A stretch of 48,504 nt of DNA, taken from NCBI GenBank assembly GCA_905234735.1, contig CAJOJA010000018.1, positions 1-48,504 on the forward strand. Direction: 5' to 3'. Made by a program: the position numbers and the translations under genes. Under the pieces are notes generated by a model, which did not search any database, was not told the DNA's origin, and saw only the letters and a program-made list of their open reading frames with translations. Shown here in pieces: positions 32,690 through 41,360 of the stretch. The stretch is from an uncultured Bacteroidaceae bacterium. GTDB lineage: Bacteria; Bacteroidota; Bacteroidia; Bacteroidales; Bacteroidaceae. Each line of letters opens with the position of its first letter. The stretch's first letter is position 1.

Positions 32690-34390
32690 ATGAAAGAGAA
32701 AATTACGGGTGCTGAGGCCCTGATGCGGAGCCTGGAAGCCGAAGGCGTGGACGTGCTGTTTGGTTATCCCGGTGGTGCCATTATGCCTACCTATGATGCT
32801 CTTTACGACCATCGCGAAACACTCCATCACATACTGGTGCGCCACGAGCAGGGCGCTGCCCATGCTGCACAGGGCTATGCCCGTGTGAGCGGCCGTGTGG
32901 GCGTGGTGCTGGCCACCAGTGGGCCGGGTGCCATGAACACGCTTACGGGCATTGCCGATGCCATGATAGACTCTACGCCGATGGTGGTCATCTGCGGACA
33001 GGTGGGGACGGCCATGCTGGGTACGGACGCCTTTCAGGAGGTGGACTTGATTACCGTGACGCAGCCCATCACGAAGTGGGCCTACCAGATACGCCGTGCC
33101 GAGGATGTGGCATGGGCCGTCAGCCGTGCTTTTTATATCGCCCGCAGTGGCCGCCCGGGCCCTGTGGTGCTGGACTTTGCCAAGAACGCCCAGACGGGTC
33201 TGGTAGACTTTGAGCCCGCCCAGGTGGACTTCATTCGGAGTTACCGCCCCGTGCCCGTGCCTACGGACGAGAATATACAAGAGGCTGCCGACCTGATTAA
33301 TCAGGCGGAGCGTCCGCTCGTACTCGTGGGACAGGGCGTGGAGCTGGGGGATGCCCGCGAGGAGCTGCGCCTGTTCCTGGAGCGTGGCGGACTGCCTGCC
33401 GGTTGTACCCTGCTGGGTCTTTCGGCACTGCCCTCTGACCATCCGCTGAACATGGGTATGCTGGGCATGCACGGCAATCTGGGACCTAACGTGATGACGA
33501 ACCAGTGCGACCTGCTCATTGCCGTGGGAATGCGCTTCGACGACCGCGTGACGGGTAATCTGGACACATACGCCCGACAGGCCAAGGTGATACACTTCGA
33601 CATTGACCCGAGTGAGATAAACAAGAACGTGCAGGCGGACGTGGCCGTTGTGGGCGACTGCAAGCAGACGCTGGCCCGTGTGACGCGCCTGATGAAGGAG
33701 GTTCGCCACGAAGCCTGGGTAGAGAGCTTTGCCCCCTACCGAGAGCAGGAGACGGAAAAGGTCATCGAACCTGCCATACACCCCACGGAGGGCCCCTTGC
33801 TGATGGGCGAGGTGGTGCACAGCGTGAGCGAGGCCACCCAGCACCGTGCTGTGCTGGTGACCGATGTCGGACAGAACCAGATGTTCGGATGCCGCTACTT
33901 CAAGTTTACCGAGGGACGCAGCGTCATCACCTCGGGCGGTTGCGGCACGATGGGTTTCGGCCTGCCCGCAGCCATAGGTGCCACGTTTGGGTCTCCCGAC
34001 CGCACGGTGTGCCTGTTCGTGGGCGACGGCGGTCTGCAGATGACCATTCAGGAGTTGGGCACCATCATGGAACAGAAAGCCCCTGTAAAGATAATCCTCA
34101 TGAACAACAACTTCCTGGGCAACGTGCGCCAGTGGCAGTACATGTTCTTCGACAAACGCTATTCGTTCACTCCCATGCTGAACCCCGACTACGAGCGTAT
34201 CTGTGCGGCCTACGACATACCTTCGCGGACGGTGGTGAAGAGGGAGGAGCTGGACGAAGCTATACGCGAGATGCTCGCGACGGATGGGCCCTATCTGCTG
34301 CAGTGCGCTGTGAAGGAGGAAGACAACGTCCTGCCCATGACACCTCCCGGTGCCAATGTCGACGAGATGATGCTCACGATTAATGGATAA
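32690..34390 (+). CDS. ilvB: Acetolactate synthase, large (catalytic) subunit
   Basis: A 566-residue ThDP enzyme that forms acetolactate or acetohydroxybutyrate. Catalytic E53 lies in VRHEQGAAHAAQGYAR. GDGGLQMTIQELGTIMEQ...NNN is the ThDP/Mg motif, and the FAD domain lies in the middle. GPGAMNTLTGIADAM and GGCGTMGFGLPAAIGA are family blocks. The length is typical. It is the first gene of ilvB-ilvN-thioesterase-ilvC; a 70-nt AT-rich gap separates it from ilvN. Confidence 0.96.
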   Translation: MKEKITGAEALMRSLEAEGVDVLFGYPGGAIMPTYDALYDHRETLHHILVRHEQGAAHAAQGYARVSGRVGVVLATSGPGAMNTLTGIADAMIDSTPMVVICGQVGTAMLGTDAFQEVDLITVTQPITKWAYQIRRAEDVAWAVSRAFYIARSGRPGPVVLDFAKNAQTGLVDFEPAQVDFIRSYRPVPVPTDENIQEAADLINQAERPLVLVGQGVELGDAREELRLFLERGGLPAGCTLLGLSALPSDHPLNMGMLGMHGNLGPNVMTNQCDLLIAVGMRFDDRVTGNLDTYARQAKVIHFDIDPSEINKNVQADVAVVGDCKQTLARVTRLMKEVRHEAWVESFAPYREQETEKVIEPAIHPTEGPLLMGEVVHSVSEATQHRAVLVTDVGQNQMFGCRYFKFTEGRSVITSGGCGTMGFGLPAAIGATFGSPDRTVCLFVGDGGLQMTIQELGTIMEQKAPVKIILMNNNFLGNVRQWQYMFFDKRYSFTPMLNPDYERICAAYDIPSRTVVKREELDEAIREMLATDGPYLLQCAVKEEDNVLPMTPPGANVDEMMLTING

Positions 34391-34460
34391 TTGATAATTG
34401 ACAATAAATATTTATCTTTTATCTCACTTTTAAATTTTAATTTTTAATTCATTATATATT

Positions 34461-35075
34461 GTGGATTGCGAATTAAAGAAAGGCGGACAATGCGGCGATT
34501 GTGACCAGTGTGGTCGCTGCGACCTGCAGAAGCAGGCGGACGAGACGTTGTATACGATGATTATATACAGCGAGAACTTTGCTGGTATACTGAATCAGGT
34601 GACGGCCGTCTTCACGCGTCGGCAGGTGAACATCGAGAGCCTGAACGTGTGTGCCAGCAGTACGCCTGGGGTGCATAAATACACCATCACCTGCTACTGC
34701 ACGGAGGAAATGGCCAAGATGTTGACGAAGCAGATAGAGAAGAAGATAGACGTCTTGCAGGCCCACTACTTCACGGACAGCGAGATTTTCATCCTCGAAG
34801 CCTGTCTCATCAAGGTTAACACCCCGATACTGCTGGAGAACAAGGACGTGTCGCGCATCGTCCGTAAACACGGGGCGCGCATCGTGGAGGTGAATCCCAC
34901 CTACAGCATTATCGAGAAGAAGGGTATGACGGAGGACATCATCAGCTTGTTCCAGGAACTGAACAAACTGGGCGTTGTCCTGCAGTTCGTCCGTTCGGGT
35001 CGCATTGCCGTGACCAAGAGCACGGAGGAGCGTCTGGACAAGTATCTGGAGGAAATGGAGAGGTTAAGAAAATGA
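34461..35075 (+). CDS. ilvN: Acetolactate synthase, small regulatory subunit
   Basis: A 204-residue regulatory subunit. The N-terminal ACT domain (about 30-105) has TMIIYSENFAGILNQVTAVFTRRQVNIESLNV, and a C-terminal ACT-like half follows. It should stimulate IlvB and carry valine feedback. The start shown is GTG at 34461; this gives an unusual N-terminal extension with four evenly spaced cysteines (CGDCDQCGRC) before the ACT domain. A TTG at 34548 or ATG at 34557 would remove it. Homologues I recall begin only a few residues before LYTxIIYSEN, so the true start needs checking. Confidence 0.9.
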   Translation: MDCELKKGGQCGDCDQCGRCDLQKQADETLYTMIIYSENFAGILNQVTAVFTRRQVNIESLNVCASSTPGVHKYTITCYCTEEMAKMLTKQIEKKIDVLQAHYFTDSEIFILEACLIKVNTPILLENKDVSRIVRKHGARIVEVNPTYSIIEKKGMTEDIISLFQELNKLGVVLQFVRSGRIAVTKSTEERLDKYLEEMERLRK

Positions 35076-35086
35076 GAGAATGAGAA

Positions 35087-35830
35087 ATGGAGAGAATTGA
35101 CTCATATCCCTTCTACGTTGAGCCGTTCCATGTCGACTTCATGGGCCGCATGTTCCTGGGCATTCTGGGCAACCACCTGCTGAACGCTGCTGGCAACCAC
35201 AGTCAGCGCCGAGGCTGGGGTATAGGTGCTCTGAACGAGACGCGACACACCTGGGTGCTGAGCCGACTGTCGATAGAATTGGAGGATATGCCCCGCCAGT
35301 ACGAGCATGGTGCGGTGGAGACATGGGTGGAGAGCGTCATTCGGCTGTTCACCAACCGTAACTTCGCCATCCTGCGTGAAGACGGCATACCCTATGGCTA
35401 CGCCCGTAGCATCTGGGCCATGATAGACCTGGAGACACGTCGCCCCTGCGACCTGCTCAGCCTCTACGACGGCGACATCCTGAACTATGTGGTGCCGGAG
35501 GACGAGAAACCGTGCCCCATAGCTGGACATGGCCGCTTCCGTTTCCGTGACCCGCAGCTTGTGCGCACCATCCCGACGTACTACAGCGACGTGGACATCA
35601 ATGGACACATCAACTCGATAAAGTACATCGAGCACATCCTCGACCTTTTCCCCACCGAGCGTTTCCGTGACCAGCGCCTCCAGCGCTTCGAAATTGCCTA
35701 CAAGACGGAGAGTTATCTGGGCGACGAGCTTTCGTTCTACACGCAGCAGGTCGACGAGAACGAGACGGACGTAGAAGTCCGCAAGAATGGTTCCGAAGTG
35801 GTTTGTCAGGCAAAAGTCCGCTTCATATAA
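35087..35830 (+). CDS. Acyl-ACP thioesterase family protein
   Basis: A 247-residue double hot-dog protein. The conserved YSDVDINGHINSIKYIEHILD in the second hot-dog contains the Asn/His catalytic pair, and RTHTW-like ETRHTWVLSRLSIEL lies in the first. It probably hydrolyses acyl-ACP; being inside the ilv operon it may act on branched chains, which is inference. The gap to ilvN is 11 nt and to ilvC 46 nt. Confidence 0.85.
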   Translation: MERIDSYPFYVEPFHVDFMGRMFLGILGNHLLNAAGNHSQRRGWGIGALNETRHTWVLSRLSIELEDMPRQYEHGAVETWVESVIRLFTNRNFAILREDGIPYGYARSIWAMIDLETRRPCDLLSLYDGDILNYVVPEDEKPCPIAGHGRFRFRDPQLVRTIPTYYSDVDINGHINSIKYIEHILDLFPTERFRDQRLQRFEIAYKTESYLGDELSFYTQQVDENETDVEVRKNGSEVVCQAKVRFI

Positions 35831-35876
35831 CGTAAATTATAAAATAATTAAATCGTAAATCGTAAAATTTAGTTTT

Positions 35877-36920
35877 ATGGCAAAAATGAATTTTGGCGGT
35901 GTCATCGAAGAGGTAATGACCCGCGAGGAGTTTCCATTGGAGAAGGCACGTGAGGTGCTGAAAGACGAGACCATCGCCGTCATCGGTTACGGCGTACAGG
36001 GTCCTGGTCAGGCTTGCAACCTGCGCGACAACGGGTTCAACGTCATTGTTGGCCAGCGTCAGGGCAAGACTTTCGATAAGGCTGTCGGCGACGGCTGGGT
36101 TCCCGGCGAGACGCTGTTCAGCATTGAAGAGGCCGCCCAGAAGGGCACCATCGTCATGTGTCTGCTGTCCGACGCAGCCGTCATGAGCGTATGGCCCACC
36201 CTGAAGCAGTATCTGACCCCCGGCAAGGCTTTGTATTTCTCTCACGGCTTTGCCATCACCTGGAACGACCGCACGGGTTGCATCCCTCCCAAGGACATCG
36301 ACGTCATCATGGTGGCCCCCAAGGGTAGCGGCACCAGCCTGCGTACCATGTTCCTCGAGGGTCGTGGTCTGAACAGCTCATATGCCGTTTATCAGGACTA
36401 CACGGGTCGTGCCCTTGAGCGCACGCTGGCCCTGGGTATCGGTATTGGTTCGGGCTATCTGTTCGAGACCACTTTCCAGCGCGAGGCTACCAGCGACCTG
36501 ACGGGTGAGCGCGGCTCACTGATGGGTGCCATTCAGGGTCTGCTGCTGGCTCAGTACGAGGTGCTGCGCGAGAACGGACACACTCCCTCCGAGGCCTTCA
36601 ACGAGACGGTAGAGGAGCTGACGCAGTCGCTGATGCCCCTGTTTGCCCAGAAGGGTATGGACTGGATGTATGCCAATTGCTCAACCACCGCACAGCGTGG
36701 TGCCCTCGACTGGATGGGTCCCTTCCACGATGCCATCAAGCCCGTGGTGGAGAAGCTGTATGCCAGTGTGAAGAGCGGTCATGAGGCTCAGATCAGCATC
36801 GACAGCAACTCGAAGCCCGACTATCGTGTGGGCCTGGAGAAGGAACTGGCTGCCCTGCGCGAGAGCGAGATGTGGCGCACCGCTGCCGTCGTTCGTCAGC
36901 TCCGTCCCGAGAATAACTAA
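35877..36920 (+). CDS. ilvC: Ketol-acid reductoisomerase
   Basis: A 347-residue enzyme converting acetolactate to dihydroxyisovalerate. The dinucleotide loop is VIGYGVQGPGQACNLRDNG followed by VGQRQGKTF. APKGSGTSLR, EATSDLTGERGSLMGAIQG and ETVEELTQSL hold the Mg-binding and catalytic acidic residues. The length matches Bacteroidetes class I enzymes. It is the last gene of the operon and is followed by a strong terminator 16 nt after the stop. Confidence 0.96.
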   Translation: MAKMNFGGVIEEVMTREEFPLEKAREVLKDETIAVIGYGVQGPGQACNLRDNGFNVIVGQRQGKTFDKAVGDGWVPGETLFSIEEAAQKGTIVMCLLSDAAVMSVWPTLKQYLTPGKALYFSHGFAITWNDRTGCIPPKDIDVIMVAPKGSGTSLRTMFLEGRGLNSSYAVYQDYTGRALERTLALGIGIGSGYLFETTFQREATSDLTGERGSLMGAIQGLLLAQYEVLRENGHTPSEAFNETVEELTQSLMPLFAQKGMDWMYANCSTTAQRGALDWMGPFHDAIKPVVEKLYASVKSGHEAQISIDSNSKPDYRVGLEKELAALRESEMWRTAAVVRQLRPENN

Positions 36921-36936
36921 CGGCTACATTACACGC

Positions 36937-36977
36937 AAAAAAAGCTCCCAACCTGCAACGGGTTGGGAGCTTTTTTT
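36937..36977. terminator. Bidirectional Rho-independent terminator
   Basis: A perfect 17-bp inverted repeat, AAAAAAAGCTCCCAACC and its complement, with a 7-nt loop gives a G+C-rich stem with a T7 tail on both strands. It separates the convergent ilvC and ppiD operons. Confidence 0.95.
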
Positions 36978-36998
36978 GTATCCTTAGAATTCCTGAAC

Positions 36999-39161
36999 TT
37001 ACTGGTAGAAGAGGTAGCGGTTGTCCTCGATTTTGGCCTTGCGAACCAGCGTCTGCATCAGACTGTTCATGTTGCGCATGTAGCTTTGGGCGAGCTGGCT
37101 CTCCTCCTGCTTCTGGTCGAACTTGCCCTCGAGCTTGTTCTGAGCCAGTACCTGGAAAGCATAGACTGCGCCTTCGCCCTTCACGCCGCTGACGAACTGA
37201 CCCTGCTTGGCCGAGCTGACAGCACCGCTCAGGATGGGCTCGCTACTGGCAACCTTCTGCACGAAGACGGGAGCGGCGAAGGTGATGTGGCTAACCGTGT
37301 CTTGTACGGCACCGGCTACCTTGGCCACCTCGGCAACGCTCTTCATACCCTGAATCTTCTCGATGAGCTGGGCGGCCTTCTTGTCCTTGATGACCTCCTG
37401 CGAGAGAATCTGCTGCAGGTTCTCGTCCTTGAAGTCGCGCTGACCCTTCTTGTGGATGTTGGTGAGCATGACTACTACCAACTGGTCGTTGGCGTTTCCT
37501 GCCTCGTAGAGTTCGCTGACGGCACCAACCTTGCTCTTGAACACCCAACGCAGGGCGTCGGTCGTACCGCGCACGTTACCAATAAAGTGGTCGCTGCTGC
37601 TGACGTACTGAGCGGTCTGGATGGTGTAGCCCTCCTTGGCAGCGTTGGCCTCGATGTCCTCCTGCTTGCTGTTGGCAGCCAGGAATGAGCTGAACTTGTT
37701 CCAAACGTTGTTGTGGGTGTCCTCGCTGAACTCGATGGCGCGCTTGATGATGGCCACGTTGTACTTGTCGATGATGTTGCGACGGTCGGTGACCTTGACG
37801 ATGAGCTTGCCGCCAGTGATGTCGAGCTGCTTAACGGCACCTGTGGGGGTATTGAACAGGGCGTCGATGAACTTGCGGTCGTCGTCGCGCAGTGTGCTAT
37901 TGTCTACCTGGGCAGAGGTTATCCACTGGGCCTCGGCTGCCTGGTTGTACTTCTTGGCGATGGTGTCGATGGGAGCACCGGCATTGAGGGCCGTCAGGAT
38001 GCTGTCGGCCGTCTTGGTAGCCTTGTCGTCGGTGCCGCTGACGCTGATGACGCGATACTCAACCGAGTCGGGCTGCTGCACCTTGGCGATGTACTTCACG
38101 ACGTTCATGGTGTTCTCGGCCAGGTTCACCGTGGGGCCGGCAATGGTGCCGGGGGCCATGCTGTCGAGCTGGGCGGCGATGCTGGAGGGCAATGCCTTGC
38201 GGCTGACGGGCAGACCGTTGTAGCTGATGCTGGAACGGCTCTCGCGAACGGTGTTGGCGATGTTCTCGCTTGTCTCCAGGGCCTGGGCGTACTCGGTCAG
38301 TTCCTTCTGCAGATCTTCCTTGTCGGCCTCGCTGGCGGTTACGGGAACCACGATGTACTTGATGTCGCGAGCCTCCTGCTGCATGTCGAACATGTCGGGG
38401 TACTGCTGCTTCATCTTGCTGTACTTAGCCTTCAGTTCGGCTTCGGTGGGCTCCACGTCGGTGTCCTTGATGGTGGTGTAGGGCACGGCGGCCAGCAGCA
38501 CCTGCGACTCGTTGTTACGGGCGTCGAAGGCAGCCTTTGCGCTGACGGGATTGGAAATCAGGCAGCTGGAGAGCAGCGTCTGGTACTTCTGGACGAGTGT
38601 CTCCTGACGAACCTGCTTCTCGATGAACTTCCAGTAGTTGTAGTACTGGGTCATTGTCTCCTTCTGAGCCTCGGGATATTCGGCGTTGTTCTTGATTTCC
38701 TCGTAGTTGGTCAGGAACTGCTTCAGTACGTTCACGTCGAACTGGCCCGTCTGCTGGTTGACAAACGGTGTCTGGCGCAGCAGGTTGCTGCTACCCGTGT
38801 TGATGATTTCCTGTACTTCGGCATCGGTGACGGCGAGGCCCAGTTTCTTGGCCTCGTGGCTGATGACCTGCTGGCTGATGAAGTCGTTCCAGACCTGGTC
38901 GCGCAGCTGAATGCTCTGTGCTTCGCTCAGGTTCTGACCGCCGTTGCTCAGCTTGACAGCGTTCTCATACTCCGAAACCATTTCGTTGAATTCCTGATAG
39001 TTGACATTCTCGCCGTACACCTCGCCGATTACCTGGCGTGTGGCGTTACGGCTGGAGGAGAGGGCACGAACCAACTCCTCGGCAATGAAAGCGAACAAGG
39101 CCAGACCCAGAATGAGGATGAGGGCTGTACCTTTGCTTCTGATTGTTTGTAAGGTTGCCAT
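36999..39161 (-). CDS. ppiD: PpiD/SurA-type periplasmic peptidyl-prolyl isomerase
   Basis: A 720-residue protein anchored by one N-terminal helix (GTALILILGLALFAFIAEELV). A SurA_N-like chaperone region (about 35-220) follows, then PPIase-like segments including DSILTALNAGAPIDTIAKKY around 380 and a long C-terminal part. It would help fold exported outer-membrane proteins. Overall length agrees with Bacteroidetes homologues. It is the last gene of a minus-strand cluster with a CNNM protein and lptC, and has its own -7 box at 39216-39223. Confidence 0.85.
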   Translation of the reverse strand: MATLQTIRSKGTALILILGLALFAFIAEELVRALSSSRNATRQVIGEVYGENVNYQEFNEMVSEYENAVKLSNGGQNLSEAQSIQLRDQVWNDFISQQVISHEAKKLGLAVTDAEVQEIINTGSSNLLRQTPFVNQQTGQFDVNVLKQFLTNYEEIKNNAEYPEAQKETMTQYYNYWKFIEKQVRQETLVQKYQTLLSSCLISNPVSAKAAFDARNNESQVLLAAVPYTTIKDTDVEPTEAELKAKYSKMKQQYPDMFDMQQEARDIKYIVVPVTASEADKEDLQKELTEYAQALETSENIANTVRESRSSISYNGLPVSRKALPSSIAAQLDSMAPGTIAGPTVNLAENTMNVVKYIAKVQQPDSVEYRVISVSGTDDKATKTADSILTALNAGAPIDTIAKKYNQAAEAQWITSAQVDNSTLRDDDRKFIDALFNTPTGAVKQLDITGGKLIVKVTDRRNIIDKYNVAIIKRAIEFSEDTHNNVWNKFSSFLAANSKQEDIEANAAKEGYTIQTAQYVSSSDHFIGNVRGTTDALRWVFKSKVGAVSELYEAGNANDQLVVVMLTNIHKKGQRDFKDENLQQILSQEVIKDKKAAQLIEKIQGMKSVAEVAKVAGAVQDTVSHITFAAPVFVQKVASSEPILSGAVSSAKQGQFVSGVKGEGAVYAFQVLAQNKLEGKFDQKQEESQLAQSYMRNMNSLMQTLVRKAKIEDNRYLFYQ

Positions 39162-39215
39162 AATTTTTTGTTATTTTTTTTGTTATATTAGTTTCGTTTT
39201 GTGCATAATCGGCCA

Positions 39216-39262
39216 CAAAGGTACAAAATAAAGTTGAAAGTTGAAAGTTGAAAGTTGAAAAA
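39216..39262 (-). promoter_or_regulatory. -7 box of ppiD next to a GTTGAAA microrepeat
   Basis: TACCTTTG on the minus strand (39216-39223) lies about 54 bp before the ppiD ATG. Upstream of it, 39232-39262 holds four near-perfect AGTTGAA units (heptamer repeats) running up to the CNNM stop codon. Confidence 0.6.
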
Positions 39263-39263
39263 A

Positions 39264-40535
39264 TCAATTTTTAAGCACCTTTAGCCGTACGAGTTCTATC
39301 TTTGTAGTGGTATTCTTCATGATTTTGGCCTCCCAGTGGCCGAATTTCACCACTTCGTTCAGTTTCGGGAAGCTTTGGTATTCGTGCAGGATGAGTCCGC
39401 CCAGCGTCAGGTATTCCTCGCTTTCGGGCAGGTCGAGGTCGAAGCGTTCGTTCAGCGCCTCTATCTCCAGTCGGGCCGAGAGCAGATACTCGCCGTTGCC
39501 CAGGTCCTTGGCCGTGTATTTGTTACTGTCGTGCTCGTCCTCGATTTCGCCGAACACCTCTTCCATCAGGTCTTCGAGGGTGACGATGCCCGAGGTGCCG
39601 CCAAACTCGTCAACGACGACGGCCATCGACTTCTTCTCCTGCATGAACTGCTTCATCAGCTTCTGGGCCGTCATGGTCTCGGGTACGATGGGCATCTCGC
39701 GGATGCTGTCGGTCCAGGTGTCGCCGGCCTTCAGGCGGAACATCTCGCTGGAATGTACGAAGCCCACGATGTCGTCGATGTCCTCGCGATAGACGATGAT
39801 TTTGGAGTGCCCGCTTTCCACGAACTCGTTTTTCAGCGTTTCGAGCGATGTGTCGATGCTGACGGCATCGATTTCGGTACGGGGCACGATGCAGTCGCGA
39901 ATCTTGGTCTCGGCAAAGTCCAGTGCGTTCTGGAATATCTTCACCTCCTCGTTGATTTCGCTCTCGTCGCCCACGTGGTCGATGTTGCGCTGGATGAGGT
40001 CGTCCAGGTCCACCTTCGAGAAGGATTTCTCCCGGTTCACGGGCTTCACCTTCGCGCCCACCATCCAAAGCAGCGTCTTGGACAGTCCGCTGGTGAACTT
40101 GCTGATGGGGTAGAGTACGATGTAGCAGAGAAAGGCGGGCAGGGCGAAAGCGTTCATCATGCCGTTGGGGTTCAGTCGGAAGATGGTCTTGGGCAGGAAC
40201 TCGCCCGTCACCAGTACGATCAGTGTGCTCACCAGTGTCTGTATGGTCAGTTGCGCGGTGTCGTCCTCCCAGCCCAGTGGGTCGAGGATGTAGAGTCCGA
40301 TGATGTGGGCCATCAGTATGCCGTAGATGACGAGTGCGATATTGTTGCCCACGAGCAGGGTGGAGATGAAGTTGTTGGGATGGGCGTAGAAGATGCCCAG
40401 GATGCGCGAGGTAATGCCCTCGTTCGAGGCCTTGTCCATCTCTACGCGCAGTTTATTGGACGAGACGAAAGCAATCTCCATGCCTGAAAAGAAGGCGGAG
40501 GTCAAAAGTACTATAATACAACTAATTATTAACAT
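39264..40535 (-). CDS. CNNM/CorC-family membrane protein (GldE-like hemolysin family)
   Basis: A 423-residue protein. The DUF21/CNNM membrane domain (about 1-185; SAFFSGMEIAFVSSNKLRVEM, LVGNNIALVIYG, GEFLPKTIF) is followed by a CBS pair (IVPRTEIDAV, VDEFGGTSGIVTLEDLMEEVFGEI) and a C-terminal CorC_HlyC domain. The family is tied to Mg2+/Co2+ export; the GldE relative is connected to gliding/T9SS in other Bacteroidetes, so naming is left open. It lies 49 nt downstream of lptC. Confidence 0.88.
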   Translation of the reverse strand: MLIISCIIVLLTSAFFSGMEIAFVSSNKLRVEMDKASNEGITSRILGIFYAHPNNFISTLLVGNNIALVIYGILMAHIIGLYILDPLGWEDDTAQLTIQTLVSTLIVLVTGEFLPKTIFRLNPNGMMNAFALPAFLCYIVLYPISKFTSGLSKTLLWMVGAKVKPVNREKSFSKVDLDDLIQRNIDHVGDESEINEEVKIFQNALDFAETKIRDCIVPRTEIDAVSIDTSLETLKNEFVESGHSKIIVYREDIDDIVGFVHSSEMFRLKAGDTWTDSIREMPIVPETMTAQKLMKQFMQEKKSMAVVVDEFGGTSGIVTLEDLMEEVFGEIEDEHDSNKYTAKDLGNGEYLLSARLEIEALNERFDLDLPESEEYLTLGGLILHEYQSFPKLNEVVKFGHWEAKIMKNTTTKIELVRLKVLKN

Positions 40536-40584
40536 CGAGACAAGCTTCTTAATCTTTCACTTTTCACTTTTCGCTCTTCACCCC

Positions 40585-41313
40585 TCAGTATCTCCAGTGT
40601 CCATCGTCCTTCTTGGCGGACTTGCCAGGTGCCGTGGGCATGATGCGTCCCGCCTTTTCGCCAGTCGGAGTGGTGGCAGCCACCGCAGCGGCCGTGTCGG
40701 TGGGGGCCTCTTCCTTCTTCGAGCCGTCAACGTCGCTCTTGGGGAAGGCGCCCTTCGAGTTCGAGACGTAGTAGTCCGTCATCTGTTCGTTCGAGCGGAA
40801 GTCCGTCCCCTCCAGTTCCTGGTCGGTGGTCTTGATGCGCATATACTGCGTGCTCCACATCTTGTGCTCGTTCATGTCCCAGTAGAGTTCTTCGGTTCGG
40901 AACAGGGTACCCTCGACGTTGTGTATGACCACGCGTCCGCGCAGTTCCCACAGTCGTTGTTCGTGCAGATAGGCTGTGTCGGCTTCGACGTGCAGGTCGA
41001 TGTGGAACTGTTCGTCGAAGCGTTCCATGAGCAATCCCTTCATGAACTTCCAGGTTGGCGGGTTGGTGTGGGTGTAGATGTCCCACTCCTCGGCCACGAG
41101 TTTGTAGCGCAGGACGCCGGAGTCCGAGATGAGTGTGCTGATGCCACGGGAGCGCATGAAGGCGGTGGAGTCGTTGACGTCGATGTTGGCCGTGGCGTGT
41201 TCCTGTTCTTCGGAGCAGGCGAAAATGAGAAGCAACAAAATGAAGACCCACCCTGGCCCTCCCTTGGTGGGAGGGAAGGGACTCCGGGTCTTATTCGTAT
41301 CAGGCATATCCAT
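40585..41313 (-). CDS. lptC: LptC-like LPS-export lipoprotein
   Basis: A 242-residue protein. The lipoprotein signal WVFILLLLIFAC has the lipobox cysteine at C33. LptC-type beta-jellyroll segments follow (ISTLISDSGVLRYKLVAEEW, VEADTAYLHEQRLWELRGRVVIHN, LFRTEELYWDMNEHKMWS). It would pass LPS from the LptBFG extractor to LptA. The C-terminal 60 residues are low complexity (KKEEAPTDTAAAVAATTPTG). The start at 41313 is chosen because the longer frame from 41388 overlaps the upstream gene. Residues 1-20 (MDMPDTNKTRSPFPPTKGGP) come from a palindromic element and form the n-region of the signal peptide. Confidence 0.85.
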   Translation of the reverse strand: MDMPDTNKTRSPFPPTKGGPGWVFILLLLIFACSEEQEHATANIDVNDSTAFMRSRGISTLISDSGVLRYKLVAEEWDIYTHTNPPTWKFMKGLLMERFDEQFHIDLHVEADTAYLHEQRLWELRGRVVIHNVEGTLFRTEELYWDMNEHKMWSTQYMRIKTTDQELEGTDFRSNEQMTDYYVSNSKGAFPKSDVDGSKKEEAPTDTAAAVAATTPTGEKAGRIMPTAPGKSAKKDDGHWRY

Positions 41314-41355
41314 TGGTTTGTTCTCCCTCGCTTCAGGGGAGGGGCGGGGTAGGTC
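41245..41355. mobile_element. MITE-like palindromic element, copy 3 (carries the lptC start codon)
   Basis: A 111-bp element with imperfect 15-bp terminal inverted repeats: GACCCACCCTGGCCC on one side and, reversed, GACCTACCCCGCCCC on the other. Arms are CCCTTCCCTCCCACCAAGGG and CCCCTCCCCTGAAGCGAGGG. The minus strand carries ATGGATA (41313-41307), as in copies 1 and 2, and here it starts lptC. It is more diverged and shorter than the other two. Confidence 0.6.
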
Positions 41356-41360
41356 TTTTC

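Noticed and set aside
37713..39152. 479-codon frame antisense to ppiD
   Set aside because: Leu/Val/Gly-rich shadow without signal peptide or family match; ppiD is well supported.
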